64,000 bases of DNA from an uncultured Clostridia bacterium. Its GTDB lineage: Bacteria; Bacillota; Clostridia; UBA1381. Each line of letters opens with the position of its first letter. Position 1 is the stretch's first letter. The notes under the pieces are model-generated. The model saw only the letters and a program-made list of their open reading frames with translations. It had not been told where the DNA came from and made no database searches. The position numbers and the translations under genes are program-made. Below are positions 52,041 to 59,629 of the stretch, piece by piece. Where the stretch lies: NCBI GenBank assembly GCA_934454145.1, contig CAKSFT010000010.1, forward strand, positions 62,001 to 126,000, read 5' to 3'.

Positions 52041-53468
52041 TTGAAAAAAATAACAGCTGTAATCTGTGCAATGTGCGCCCTGGCGCCCGCCACCGCATAT
52101 GCATCCGATATAAGCGACTGGGCAATCCGCGATTATGAAAACCTCAGCAAAGGCGGTATTCTTACATACGACATTGTTTCCGAGAACCTGAAAGCGCCGA
52201 TAACGCGGCTTGAGGTTTGTCGTATGCTCATAAATCTGTATGAGCAGATGACAATTACCGGCACGCCCGAAAAAGAATGTCATTTTGTTGACACAGATGA
52301 CGAAAGTGTAAAAAAAGCATATTCCGCCGGCATTGTTTCCGGCAAAAGCGAAACAGTGTTTGACCCGCAAGGCACGGTGACCCGTCAGGAATTTGCAAAG
52401 ATGATACTGAACACCCTCACCGCCGCGGGCGTGGATTTCAACGCCGATGATGACCTCATTGAAGAAACTCTTTCCGAGTATGATGACTACGGCGAAATTG
52501 CGGACTGGGCGCGCGCCGCCTTTGCCATAAACATAAAAGCCGGCATCATAAACGGTACCGCAAAAACAACCATATCCCCCCTCGGCAGTGCGGCAAGGGA
52601 GCAGGCAATCTGCATGGTGAGCAGGGTGTACGACCGTTTTGTGAAGGACAAGCAAAGCTATGAAAATCCCACGCTTGCGTCACGCGAAAGCGGCGAATTC
52701 GGCGACATGACATTTGTCTGGAATGCTGTCCCCGGCGCAAAAAAATACATGCTGCTGATAAAAGACAGCTCTGCACAGCTGTTGGATTCTTTTGAAACCA
52801 TATCCACAAAGGCAACAATAAATTGCGAGGACTACATGTCCGGGCTTTATACGCTCACGCTTGGAGCCGAAAACTCCAACGGTGTCCAAACCTATTCTGC
52901 GCCGACAGACATAGATTTTTCCGCACCGGTATATCAGGAAACCCCGGCGGACAACCGTTCTCTTTCCGAAAAAGAAGCACAGGTGTTCCCCTCCGGGCAA
53001 GCCTTTCAGAACGCTGACGAGGCATCCGCATACATGACAACCGTCACCGTCCCGGTTTGGAAAATATCTTCAAACGGGCAGAAATATGCCGCAAAGGCAA
53101 GCCTGACGGTAAACAGCGCTTTGGCTGACGATGTTGTGAATATTTTCAGCGAAATATTCAACTCTCCCGAGCAGTTCCCCATCAAATCCATCGGCGGTTA
53201 TTATTGGAGAAACACCGCCTCGGGAAATCTTTCTCAGCACAGCTACGGCACATGCATAGACATAAACCCCGACGAAAACTATTATGTCAAGCCGGACGGC
53301 ACCCCCATAACGGGAAGCTTCTGGAAGCCGTACGAAAATCCGTATTCTATCCCCGAGGACGGGATTGTTGTGCAAACCTTCAAGAAATACGGCTGGGACT
53401 GGGGCGGAAACTGCTGGAGTGACAAATATTCAAAAGACTACATGCATTTCACTTATCTCGGCAAATAA
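52041..53468 (+). CDS. SLH-anchored M15-type D-Ala-D-Ala carboxypeptidase-like protein
   Basis: A 475-residue exported protein. It has a signal peptide (1-21, cleavage after AYA), SLH-like repeats (about 25-205, e.g. DPQGTVTRQEFAKMIL) and a fibronectin-like domain (about 210-300). A C-terminal M15/VanY-type zinc peptidase domain (about 335-475) has ligands in QHSYGTCIDINPDENYY and DYMHFTYL. It probably trims peptidoglycan peptides at the cell surface. The start codon is TTG, fixed by AGGTG six bases upstream and the signal peptide beginning there. It is monocistronic, between its own promoter and a shared terminator. Confidence 0.87.
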   Translation: MKKITAVICAMCALAPATAYASDISDWAIRDYENLSKGGILTYDIVSENLKAPITRLEVCRMLINLYEQMTITGTPEKECHFVDTDDESVKKAYSAGIVSGKSETVFDPQGTVTRQEFAKMILNTLTAAGVDFNADDDLIEETLSEYDDYGEIADWARAAFAINIKAGIINGTAKTTISPLGSAAREQAICMVSRVYDRFVKDKQSYENPTLASRESGEFGDMTFVWNAVPGAKKYMLLIKDSSAQLLDSFETISTKATINCEDYMSGLYTLTLGAENSNGVQTYSAPTDIDFSAPVYQETPADNRSLSEKEAQVFPSGQAFQNADEASAYMTTVTVPVWKISSNGQKYAAKASLTVNSALADDVVNIFSEIFNSPEQFPIKSIGGYYWRNTASGNLSQHSYGTCIDINPDENYYVKPDGTPITGSFWKPYENPYSIPEDGIVVQTFKKYGWDWGGNCWSDKYSKDYMHFTYLGK

Positions 53469-53473
53469 CAACA

Positions 53474-53524
53474 AAAAAACGGGAACGGATTAAAATAAAA
53501 TTATTTTGATTCGTTCCCGTTTTC
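53474..53524. terminator. Bidirectional terminator, SLH-peptidase and RHH genes
   Basis: ACGGGAACG with CGTTCCCGT plus a long A/T inner stem (ATTAAAATAA / TTATTTTGAT) and flanking A and T runs. The RHH gene's stop codon lies inside it. Confidence 0.8.
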
Positions 53525-53683
53525 TATTGTTCCGTTTTTTGTTTCAAAATCCCTTATTGCGGAATTTATCAGATACAATATTTCTCCGTTTATCGAGCGT
53601 CCCTCATATTCGGCGATATATTTCAGTTTTTCCAGCGTTTGTGCCGTGCATCTCAGCCCGATGTGCTTGTTTCTCTCTCCCAT
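53501..53683 (-). CDS. Ribbon-helix-helix DNA-binding protein (Arc-like)
   Basis: A 60-residue Arc/CopG-type repressor-like protein. The strand KHIGLRCTAQTLEKL, helix KYIAEYEGRSING and helix EILYLINSAIRDFE follow the RHH pattern. I chose ATG 53683 because AAGGAGG lies seven bases upstream. The longer frame from 53719 would translate that site. The C-terminal tail is polar. No toxin-like partner gene is adjacent, so an antitoxin role is not supported; it may regulate a nearby surface gene. Confidence 0.8.
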   Translation of the reverse strand: MGERNKHIGLRCTAQTLEKLKYIAEYEGRSINGEILYLINSAIRDFETKNGTIENGNESK

Positions 53684-53856
53684 CTTCCGCCTCCTTGTTT
53701 TTTTATTATTTACAGACAATCAAAGAATTATCGTTTTTGCAATTGCTTTTTTTGTTATATTATCATAAATTTTAAATAAAATGCAAAAATGTACTTTAAA
53801 TAAGTACATTTTTGTTTTAAAGTATACTTGAATCAAGAAACTTTTTTCAAAAAAAT

Positions 53857-53882
53857 GTTTAACCTTCCATAAACGCGGGTAT
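53857..53882 (+). promoter_or_regulatory. Sigma-B-like promoter of hpf
   Basis: GTTTAA (53857-53862), 14-bp spacer, GGGTAT (53877-53882) match the Bacillus sigma-B consensus exactly. Transcription would start about 40 nt before the ATG. No sigma-B gene is in the window. Confidence 0.6.
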
Positions 53883-53928
53883 ATATGTAATAGGGGAAGT
53901 ATAAATAGTATCAACAGGAGATGATAGT

Positions 53929-54465
53929 ATGAAAATCAACATTATCGGCAGAAAAATCACAGTGACAGACAAAATCAAGGACTATGCGGAGAAAAAGCTT
54001 TCAAAGCTTGACAAATTCTTTGCAGACGAGCCTGAGGCAAGAATTGTGATGGGCACAATCAAGGATAATGAATATGTTGAGGCGTCTATCTTTGCGGCAG
54101 GCATGATTTACAGAGCGGAGGTCATTGATGTAGATGTCATCACCGCGCTGGACAAAATTGTTGATGTTATTGAACGGCAGATACGCAAAAACAAAACCCG
54201 TCTTGAGAAAAAAATCAAGCGTGATGCTGTCACAAGCAGCACAATGATAAACGGCGAAGACTATACTGACGGCGAAGATGTCAGCGAATTTAAAATAGTA
54301 AAGAAAAAAAGATTTTCCGTAAAGCCGATGAACCCCGAGGAAGCGGTTTTGCAGATGAATCTGCTTGGGCACAGTTTCTTTGTTTTCAAGAACGCCCAGA
54401 CGGACCAGATGAATGTGGTGTACAAGAGAAAAGACGGGAACTATGCCATAATTGAATCCATATAA
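53929..54465 (+). CDS. hpf: Ribosome hibernation promoting factor, long form
   Basis: A 178-residue long-form HPF that dimerises 70S ribosomes into inactive 100S particles in stationary phase or stress. The N-terminal RaiA/HPF domain (1-100, INIIGRKITVTDKIKDYAEK) is joined by a linker to the C-terminal dimerisation domain (about 122-178, RFSVKPMNPEEAVLQMNLLG, then NVVYKRKDGNYAIIE). AGGAGATGATAGT precedes the ATG. It is a single-gene unit with a stress-type promoter and a strong terminator, fitting its role. Confidence 0.95.
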   Translation: MKINIIGRKITVTDKIKDYAEKKLSKLDKFFADEPEARIVMGTIKDNEYVEASIFAAGMIYRAEVIDVDVITALDKIVDVIERQIRKNKTRLEKKIKRDAVTSSTMINGEDYTDGEDVSEFKIVKKKRFSVKPMNPEEAVLQMNLLGHSFFVFKNAQTDQMNVVYKRKDGNYAIIESI

Positions 54466-54508
54466 AATCCGTTGGCAGACCTTTTGAGAAAACAAGCAGT
54501 AGTGTTTT

Positions 54509-54550
54509 CAGCGAAACGACATAGTATTTGCTATGTCGTTTCGCTGTTTT
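54509..54550 (+). terminator. hpf terminator
   Basis: A 16-bp perfect stem CAGCGAAACGACATAG / CTATGTCGTTTCGCTG (54509-54524, 54531-54546) followed by TTTTG. Confidence 0.93.
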
Positions 54551-54663
54551 GTTTAGGAATCTTTAATTTTTTAAAGAAAAACGAAACTTTTTGGGGGCTT
54601 TTGGGATATATAAGAGTGTAAAGACTAAAAGCTTTTAACTTTGCAAAAGAAAGTAGGTTTGAA

Positions 54664-55203
54664 ATGGCAGACGAAACAAGACTGCTTGCGCAGCTAAAAA
54701 GCAAAAAAAGAAATTCCATAGACGAGGCAATCGAAGTCTACACCCCATATTTAAGCACTGTTCTTTATAATATGGCAGGAAACAGGCTCCCGAAAGAGGA
54801 CATTGAGGAAATAGTATCCGATGTATTTGTTATGCTTTGGAAAAATGCAGAGTACATAGATTTGGAAAAAGGCACGGTAAAATCATACATCGCCGCCGCT
54901 GCACGCAACTTTGCACTGAAAAGATTAAACAAAAACAAGGACCACACCACCCTTGATGACCTCGAAATCCCGGACGGCGCACCACTGCCCGAAGAAAATT
55001 CCGCAAACAGCGCCGTGTGGGACGCTGTGATGAGCCTGGGCGAGCCGGACAATGAAATATTTGTGAGATATTACAAATACGGCGAAAAGCTTAAAAATAT
55101 TTCAAAAGCAACCGGAATAAATATATCTACCATAAAAACCAAGCTTTCGAGAGGCAAACGCAAGCTAAAAAAAATTTTATCAAATGCGGAGGAAATGTTA
55201 TGA
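54664..55203 (+). CDS. ECF-type RNA polymerase sigma factor
   Basis: A 179-residue sigma-70 family protein of the extracytoplasmic-function group. Region 2 includes DIEEIVSDVFVMLWKNAEY and the DNA-melting stretch KSYIAAAARNFALKRL. Region 4 includes FVRYYKYGEKLKNISKATG and STIKTKLSRGKRKLK. AGTAGGTTTGAA precedes the ATG. Its last four bases overlap the start of the membrane protein gene, the typical sigma/anti-sigma arrangement. A GAAACTTTTT tract at 54580-54589 could be an autoregulated ECF -35 region, but the match is only suggestive. Confidence 0.93.
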   Translation: MADETRLLAQLKSKKRNSIDEAIEVYTPYLSTVLYNMAGNRLPKEDIEEIVSDVFVMLWKNAEYIDLEKGTVKSYIAAAARNFALKRLNKNKDHTTLDDLEIPDGAPLPEENSANSAVWDAVMSLGEPDNEIFVRYYKYGEKLKNISKATGINISTIKTKLSRGKRKLKKILSNAEEML

Positions 55204-55985
55204 ATAAGAAAAATGACTTGTTTGAAGAATTGAATATTGATAAAAAGGAGTCGGATTTCTGCACTCCCGCGGATATTGACATTCAGGCCATCAAACGAAA
55301 TGTCAAAATGAAACTTGATTCCGCATACACGGAAAGGAAGTCGTTCACTATGAATACAAAAAAGAAATTATCACTCGCCGCCCTTGTTGCCGCCCTTGCC
55401 TTGGGCATAACCGCTTTTGCCGCAAACGGGATTGTGTCAACCTGGTTCAGCTCGTCCTCGTCCATACCCGAATACAAATCGCTCCCCACTGCACAGCAGG
55501 TCACAAAAGACATAGGCTATACGCCCGTGCTCATCGACACCTTTGGGAATGGCTATACCTTTAAAAACGGCAGTGTTGTAAACAACAATCTTGCAGACGA
55601 AAACGGCAGTTCGGTTGAAAAATTCAAGTCGGTGTCTTTTGATTACGAAAAAGACGGTGACACCGTGATATTTGCACAGGACAAATTTAATTCCGGCGCG
55701 GAACTGCAAGGCGAGGTCATCAAAACCGTAAATGGTACCGACATCTTCTATTACGGCTATACAAACAAGAGCGTCCCTGCCGATTATCAGCAGACCGACG
55801 CCGACAAAAAAGCCGAGGCTGACGGCGAACTTATATTTTCATACGGTTCTTCCGAGGTTAAAATCATCAATGTGCAGAGCGTCACCTGGGTAAAGGACGG
55901 CGTGCAGTATCAGCTGTTGCAGCTCGACGGCAAGCTTTCGCCCGAAGGGCTTGCCGAAATGGCTGAAGAAATTCTTAAAAGATAA
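55200..55985 (+). CDS. Membrane anti-sigma factor-like protein
   Basis: A 261-residue single-pass membrane protein. The cytoplasmic N-terminus (1-55) would bind the sigma factor. There is one transmembrane helix (57-76, rich in Leu/Ala). The extracytoplasmic part is beta-rich (80-261) and resembles DUF4367 at its end (VTWVKDGVQYQLLQLDGKL). The ATGA overlap with the sigma gene implies translational coupling and equal amounts. No classic zinc-binding anti-sigma HxxxCxxC motif was seen. The signal sensed is unknown. Confidence 0.85.
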   Translation: MNKKNDLFEELNIDKKESDFCTPADIDIQAIKRNVKMKLDSAYTERKSFTMNTKKKLSLAALVAALALGITAFAANGIVSTWFSSSSSIPEYKSLPTAQQVTKDIGYTPVLIDTFGNGYTFKNGSVVNNNLADENGSSVEKFKSVSFDYEKDGDTVIFAQDKFNSGAELQGEVIKTVNGTDIFYYGYTNKSVPADYQQTDADKKAEADGELIFSYGSSEVKIINVQSVTWVKDGVQYQLLQLDGKLSPEGLAEMAEEILKR

Positions 55986-55998
55986 TTTATAACACAAT

Positions 55999-56040
55999 AA
56001 AAGGTCAGGCGCAAAATGATTATGCACCCGGCCTTTTTTT
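55999..56040. terminator. Terminator between anti-sigma and DUF1015 genes
   Basis: An imperfect stem AAAAGGTCAGGCGC / GCACCCGGCCTTTT with a U tract, usable in both directions. Confidence 0.7.
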
Positions 56041-57371
56041 CAATCTATTTTGTTTATAACAACCCCTGTTGCCGCTTTCGGGAAAATATAAATGGAACGC
56101 TTTGGCATCTTTTCGCCGGAATCCACAACCTCGCATATACGCTCCGCCTTGACGGTGTTTAGTACAAAAAGGCACGCCGCCTCTTTCTTCTCCACCAGCT
56201 CAACGCCCTTTGTCGCCCTTCTGGTATAGCTTATGTATTCCTCATAGTTGTCGCTGCTGATATTCAGAAGTTCGCCCAAAAGCAATCTGTTCAGGATTGT
56301 CACGTCAAGCATGCAATACTCTTCCGAATGGTTTGGGAGTATACTTTTGACATAGTCCAAATCGGTCAGCGTAAGGCGGTAAAAATAATTTCCGCCGCAA
56401 TATACGCCTATTATATTTTTACGCCTTGCCGTTTCAATCTGCTTTTTCATCGTTTCGGTCAATTCGTCATTTCCCACGTCCACAATGATTTTCTCAACCT
56501 TAAAGTGCTCCTGTGCACAGGCAATAAAATAATCCTCGGAAAACTTCTTCTTTGCGCTCAGAATCCTGTGCACCGGCAATTGGACAAGGCTGTCGCCATA
56601 TGCGTTGTTCATAAATGCCAGGATATAGTTGTACGTTTCCTCCCCGGTGTGGTTCGGGTTCTTTTCTCTGCACTCTTTCATATATTTGAGCGCCGCCTGA
56701 TATCTGTTGTGCCCGTCGGTGATAAAAAGCTTGGTATGCTTCATGCTTTTTTTTATAAATTCTATGCGCTCTTCATCATCTATAACCCAAAGCCTGTTTT
56801 CGGTCATCTCCCCTGTTATTTTCTCTTTCATTTTAAATTCCATATCGGGTTTCCCCTCCGATATTTCATTCATAAGGTGCGTCAGCGGTCTTTCGCTGTC
56901 GATGTACATGCAGTTTATCATGTCAACGTTTGCCTTTATGTTTTTCAGCAGATTATACCTGTCCTCCATGAAGTCGGTCTTTGTTTCCTCGCACACCTTG
57001 ACAGAGCTGTCCTCTCCCAGGTCTTCCAGCCGCAAAAGCGCCGCCATGCCGTGGTTTATAAAAACGGTATTTTTATAAATGCTGTGCTGTTCATAAAGAT
57101 ATATCGCCGGCTTGGTTTCCTTTTTCAGAATACCCTTTTTTATCCAGTCTGCCAGGTACTCCTTTGCCCTTGTGTACTTGTTGTCCGTTTCGCTGTCGCT
57201 GTCCTTTTCAAGCCCATTTGAAACACGCACAATGTTAAATTCGTTTTTGTCATAGAATTTTTGTCTGTCTTCATCATTCATGATGTCATACGGCACAGCC
57301 ATAACAGTGCCCGGCTCTCCGCATTTTTCACTGTCATATCTATAACCCGCAAATTCTTTTATATCTGCCAT
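56040..57371 (-). CDS. DUF1015 family protein
   Basis: A 443-residue cytoplasmic protein of the conserved DUF1015/COG4198 family, whose biochemical role is not established. Family marks are PYDIMNDEDRQKFYDKN near the N-terminus, the central block FITDGHNRYQAALKYMKE and NAYGDSLVQLPVHRIL. Length fits the family. GGGGAGAG precedes the ATG and a consensus promoter lies 35 bases before the gene. Neighbours give no functional clue. In other bacteria the gene sometimes lies beside serine or phosphoglycerate metabolism; that is not so here. Confidence 0.88.
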   Translation of the reverse strand: MADIKEFAGYRYDSEKCGEPGTVMAVPYDIMNDEDRQKFYDKNEFNIVRVSNGLEKDSDSETDNKYTRAKEYLADWIKKGILKKETKPAIYLYEQHSIYKNTVFINHGMAALLRLEDLGEDSSVKVCEETKTDFMEDRYNLLKNIKANVDMINCMYIDSERPLTHLMNEISEGKPDMEFKMKEKITGEMTENRLWVIDDEERIEFIKKSMKHTKLFITDGHNRYQAALKYMKECREKNPNHTGEETYNYILAFMNNAYGDSLVQLPVHRILSAKKKFSEDYFIACAQEHFKVEKIIVDVGNDELTETMKKQIETARRKNIIGVYCGGNYFYRLTLTDLDYVKSILPNHSEEYCMLDVTILNRLLLGELLNISSDNYEEYISYTRRATKGVELVEKKEAACLFVLNTVKAERICEVVDSGEKMPKRSIYIFPKAATGVVINKID

Positions 57372-57404
57372 AAATCATCTCTCCCCAATACCCCGTTTAC
57401 CATT

Positions 57405-57433
57405 ATTTTATACCCGAAAGCACAAAACGTCAA
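57405..57433 (-). promoter_or_regulatory. Promoter of the DUF1015 gene
   Basis: Minus strand TTGACG (57428-57433), 17-bp spacer, TAAAAT (57405-57410). Confidence 0.7.
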
Positions 57434-57623
57434 TAACATTTTAGAAAATTTTTCTTTAAAAATATGTTACTTAAATTTTTCTTTTATTATATGCACTTTT
57501 CTTCATAAAAATTATGATTGATGAGAATAATAACAATGTCTTTTAAGACCGATTCTGACATTGGGCAATTGCAGAGTTTTGCATATGCCCGGCTATTTTT
57601 ATACCGCAAGGAGGTTTGTTTTT

Positions 57624-57791
57624 ATGAATTTTGTCAAAGGAATGGTCACCGGGCTTTTGGTCGGCTCTGCCGTGACAATGCTTGCCGACCCGATTTCCGA
57701 CCGTCAGCGCCACAAAATGCAGAAAAAAACGGAAGGGATTTTCAAAAACATAGGCGGTGCAATTGACAATGCACTTGACATGTTTAAATAA
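57624..57791 (+). CDS. Small membrane-associated protein
   Basis: A 55-residue protein with one hydrophobic segment (about 3-20, FVKGMVTGLLVGSAVTML) followed by a basic amphipathic tail. It is similar in style to YtxH-like stress proteins, but too short for a firm assignment. AAGGAGG at 57609-57615 fixes ATG 57624; upstream in-frame codons lack a site. It is monocistronic with a strong terminator ten bases downstream. Confidence 0.75.
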   Translation: MNFVKGMVTGLLVGSAVTMLADPISDRQRHKMQKKTEGIFKNIGGAIDNALDMFK

Positions 57792-57800
57792 GCCCGATAA

Positions 57801-57834
57801 ACAAAAAAAGAGAGGTCACCCTCTCTTTTTTTGT
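57801..57834. terminator. Bidirectional terminator, small protein gene and dockerin operon
   Basis: A 15-bp perfect stem ACAAAAAAAGAGAGG / CCTCTCTTTTTTTGT (57801-57815, 57820-57834). It ends the plus-strand small gene and the minus-strand dockerin operon. Confidence 0.92.
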
Positions 57835-57848
57835 TTATAATCTGAAGT

Positions 57849-58004
57849 TTACCACTGGAACAATACGCCCTGTGTTGATGCGTCAACTGTAACCGTATCA
57901 GCTACATAGTTAACTGTTTTTGTGCTTTCCATAACGCTTGCAGCGATAACATCAGCAACTTCAAACTTATTTACTATTGCCATAGGCTTTTCATAAATTT
58001 TCAT
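57849..58004 (-). CDS. 51-residue peptide, third gene of dockerin operon
   Basis: A short frame of 51 codons preceded by GGTGGAG at good spacing, 21 bases after the stop of the cohesin-like gene and just before the operon terminator. The sequence begins MKIYEKPMAIVNKFEVADVI and ends GVLFQW. It has no signal peptide or Cys. The start pattern (M-K-x-Y-E-K-P-x-x-x-V) recalls a group of small unannotated clostridial peptides. It could be a peptide precursor, a regulator, or a non-functional remnant. Good ribosome site and gene-like codon use support that it is translated. Confidence 0.65.
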   Translation of the reverse strand: MKIYEKPMAIVNKFEVADVIAASVMESTKTVNYVADTVTVDASTQGVLFQW

Positions 58005-58025
58005 TATTATTACTCCACCTTTCTA

Positions 58026-58832
58026 TTATTCTGCCGGGACAGTGTATGTCCATGAGCTTGTGTCTGTGCCGTTTGTTACCTTGATTGTGAAGATATCGCC
58101 GGCAGCAACACCGTGTCTGCCAATCTTGTAAGAAACTATCGGGATAATCTTTGTCTTACCTTCGCCGATAACGCCTGAACCCAAAGTTTCAGTAAGCTTA
58201 TCTGTTGTACCTGACTTTGAAATTTCAATTGTCGGTGTAGCATCAACAGCAAATTCTATTGCAGCATCAGTTGAGAAGGTCTTGAAACCGTCTTCAATAG
58301 CCTTACCTGCAACAGCGGCTTTTTCTGACGGTGTAGGTGTAGGCTTGGTTACTGTCAAAACAGCTCCATCCAATGTGAATTTATCATCTAAAGTTGATTT
58401 GTCTGTCCCCTTAATTGCTACTGACTTTGCAATTGGCAATGTGAAAGAGCCTGTAGCATTTGTCAAATCAAATGTAATTGTTCCGTAGCATATCTTTCCA
58501 GCCTCATACGGGGCAGAAGGTGTTGCAGCAAGAGTTGCCACTATATAGTTTTTGCTCTTATTGTAAGAGAAATTACCACTTGCAGTTAATTTCTTTTCTA
58601 TTTTCAAGTTATCTACAGTTACACCCTTTGCAATCATATCTGATGCGTCCAAGTTAACGCCACCGGATATAACATCTTGTTCAGTCAGCATATAAAGGCT
58701 GTATGTAACACTTGTCTGGGTTTCGTTATCTTTTTCCCAGAAAATTTTGTTATTTTCATCAGCGAAAGCAATGCTTGTTACCAGAGAAAAAGCCATAGCT
58801 ACTGCTGATAAAAATGAAATAACTTTTTTCAT
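58026..58832 (-). CDS. Exported protein with possible cohesin-like domain
   Basis: A 268-residue secreted protein with signal peptide (1-24). Residues about 32-160 form a beta-sandwich-like domain whose ending (GKICYGTITFDLTNATGSF, then a run of beta strands) resembles cohesin modules. A Thr/Pro linker (KPTPTPSEK, about 163-171) leads to a second beta-rich domain (to 268). There is no SLH or sortase anchor. GAGGAG precedes the ATG, 21 bases after the dockerin gene. The cohesin assignment rests on pattern and on its dockerin neighbour only; a generic surface beta protein is the alternative. Confidence 0.7.
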   Translation of the reverse strand: MKKVISFLSAVAMAFSLVTSIAFADENNKIFWEKDNETQTSVTYSLYMLTEQDVISGGVNLDASDMIAKGVTVDNLKIEKKLTASGNFSYNKSKNYIVATLAATPSAPYEAGKICYGTITFDLTNATGSFTLPIAKSVAIKGTDKSTLDDKFTLDGAVLTVTKPTPTPSEKAAVAGKAIEDGFKTFSTDAAIEFAVDATPTIEISKSGTTDKLTETLGSGVIGEGKTKIIPIVSYKIGRHGVAAGDIFTIKVTNGTDTSSWTYTVPAE

Positions 58833-58853
58833 TTTAAAATCTCCTCACTATAT

Positions 58854-59477
58854 TTAGTCAAGCATACTAGGATCGCCTGCTTCATAACATAAGATTTCAA
58901 CAGCATCCAATGATGTCGGATCTCCATCTCCATCCACATCAGCCGCTAAGAAAATCACATCATCTGCATCTTTGCCATCAAAAACACTGTCATCTCCTGC
59001 TTCATAGCACAAAATTTCGACAGCATCCAATGATGTCGGTTCTCCATCATTGTCGACATCCCCTAAAATATACTCAGGTTTTCCATTTTTAACCGTAAAC
59101 TTCTCAACGATAATGCCTGATTCAGCGATGTTTTCACCGCCAATCTTTACAATATAAGAAGTGTTCTCTTTGAGAGTTGTTCCGCCGAGGATACCAACAC
59201 TTTGGAAAATCTTTGAACCCGAAGCTGGAGCCGCTGCCTGGTCGATATAATAAATATCGGTATCCTTGATTTCGGCATTGTTGGTGTAAATGCTTTCAGG
59301 GATAATCAGAATAGTCATCTGTCCAGTATAAGCACTCAAGTCTGACTTAACCGAGTATGTACCCTCGGTTTTGCTGAAACCTGCGTCATTCACAATCGGG
59401 TCAGCCGCAAAAGCGTTTGCGGCAAAGACAGCAGAAATGCCGACAACAGCCGCACAAGTTAAAAATAATTTTTTCAT
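58854..59477 (-). CDS. Exported dockerin-domain protein
   Basis: A 207-residue secreted protein with signal peptide (1-24), a small beta domain (about 27-135) and a C-terminal type I dockerin. The two calcium-binding F-hand repeats are at 139-162 and 179-202, each DVDxDGxPTSLDAVEILCYE, nearly identical in protein and DNA. Dockerins bind cohesins to assemble extracellular complexes. No catalytic domain is attached, which is unusual; the N-terminal domain may itself be an adaptor. GGAGAG precedes the ATG. First gene of a three-gene operon with the cohesin-like protein and a 51-residue peptide. Confidence 0.9.
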   Translation of the reverse strand: MKKLFLTCAAVVGISAVFAANAFAADPIVNDAGFSKTEGTYSVKSDLSAYTGQMTILIIPESIYTNNAEIKDTDIYYIDQAAAPASGSKIFQSVGILGGTTLKENTSYIVKIGGENIAESGIIVEKFTVKNGKPEYILGDVDNDGEPTSLDAVEILCYEAGDDSVFDGKDADDVIFLAADVDGDGDPTSLDAVEILCYEAGDPSMLD

Positions 59478-59516
59478 GTTTTTCTCTCCTTCTCATAATA
59501 TAGATTATGTATAGTT

Positions 59517-59560
59517 AAAAACCCCCGAAAACCGTCCAACCATGCGATTTTCGGGGGTTT
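59517..59560 (-). terminator. Second terminator downstream of glmS / leader hairpin of dockerin operon
   Basis: Minus strand AAACCCCCGAAAA / TTTTCGGGGGTTTTT (59560-59548, 59531-59517) with a 16-base loop and U tail, only 40 bases before the dockerin start. No convincing promoter fits between it and the gene, so it may be an attenuator. Confidence 0.85.
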
Positions 59561-59572
59561 CGTGAAATTGCA

Positions 59573-59618
59573 CAAAAAAATGACGCTTACCTTCCGAAAT
59601 ACGAAAGATAAACGCCAT
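59573..59618 (-). terminator. glmS terminator
   Basis: A 17-bp stem with several G-U pairs (59602-59618 with 59580-59596), followed on the minus strand by seven U; 12 bases after the glmS stop. Confidence 0.88.
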
Positions 59619-59629
59619 AAAATATAACT

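Noticed and set aside
53501..53683. Toxin-antitoxin module at the ribbon-helix-helix gene
   Set aside because: No toxin-like gene is adjacent on either side; the RHH protein stands alone.
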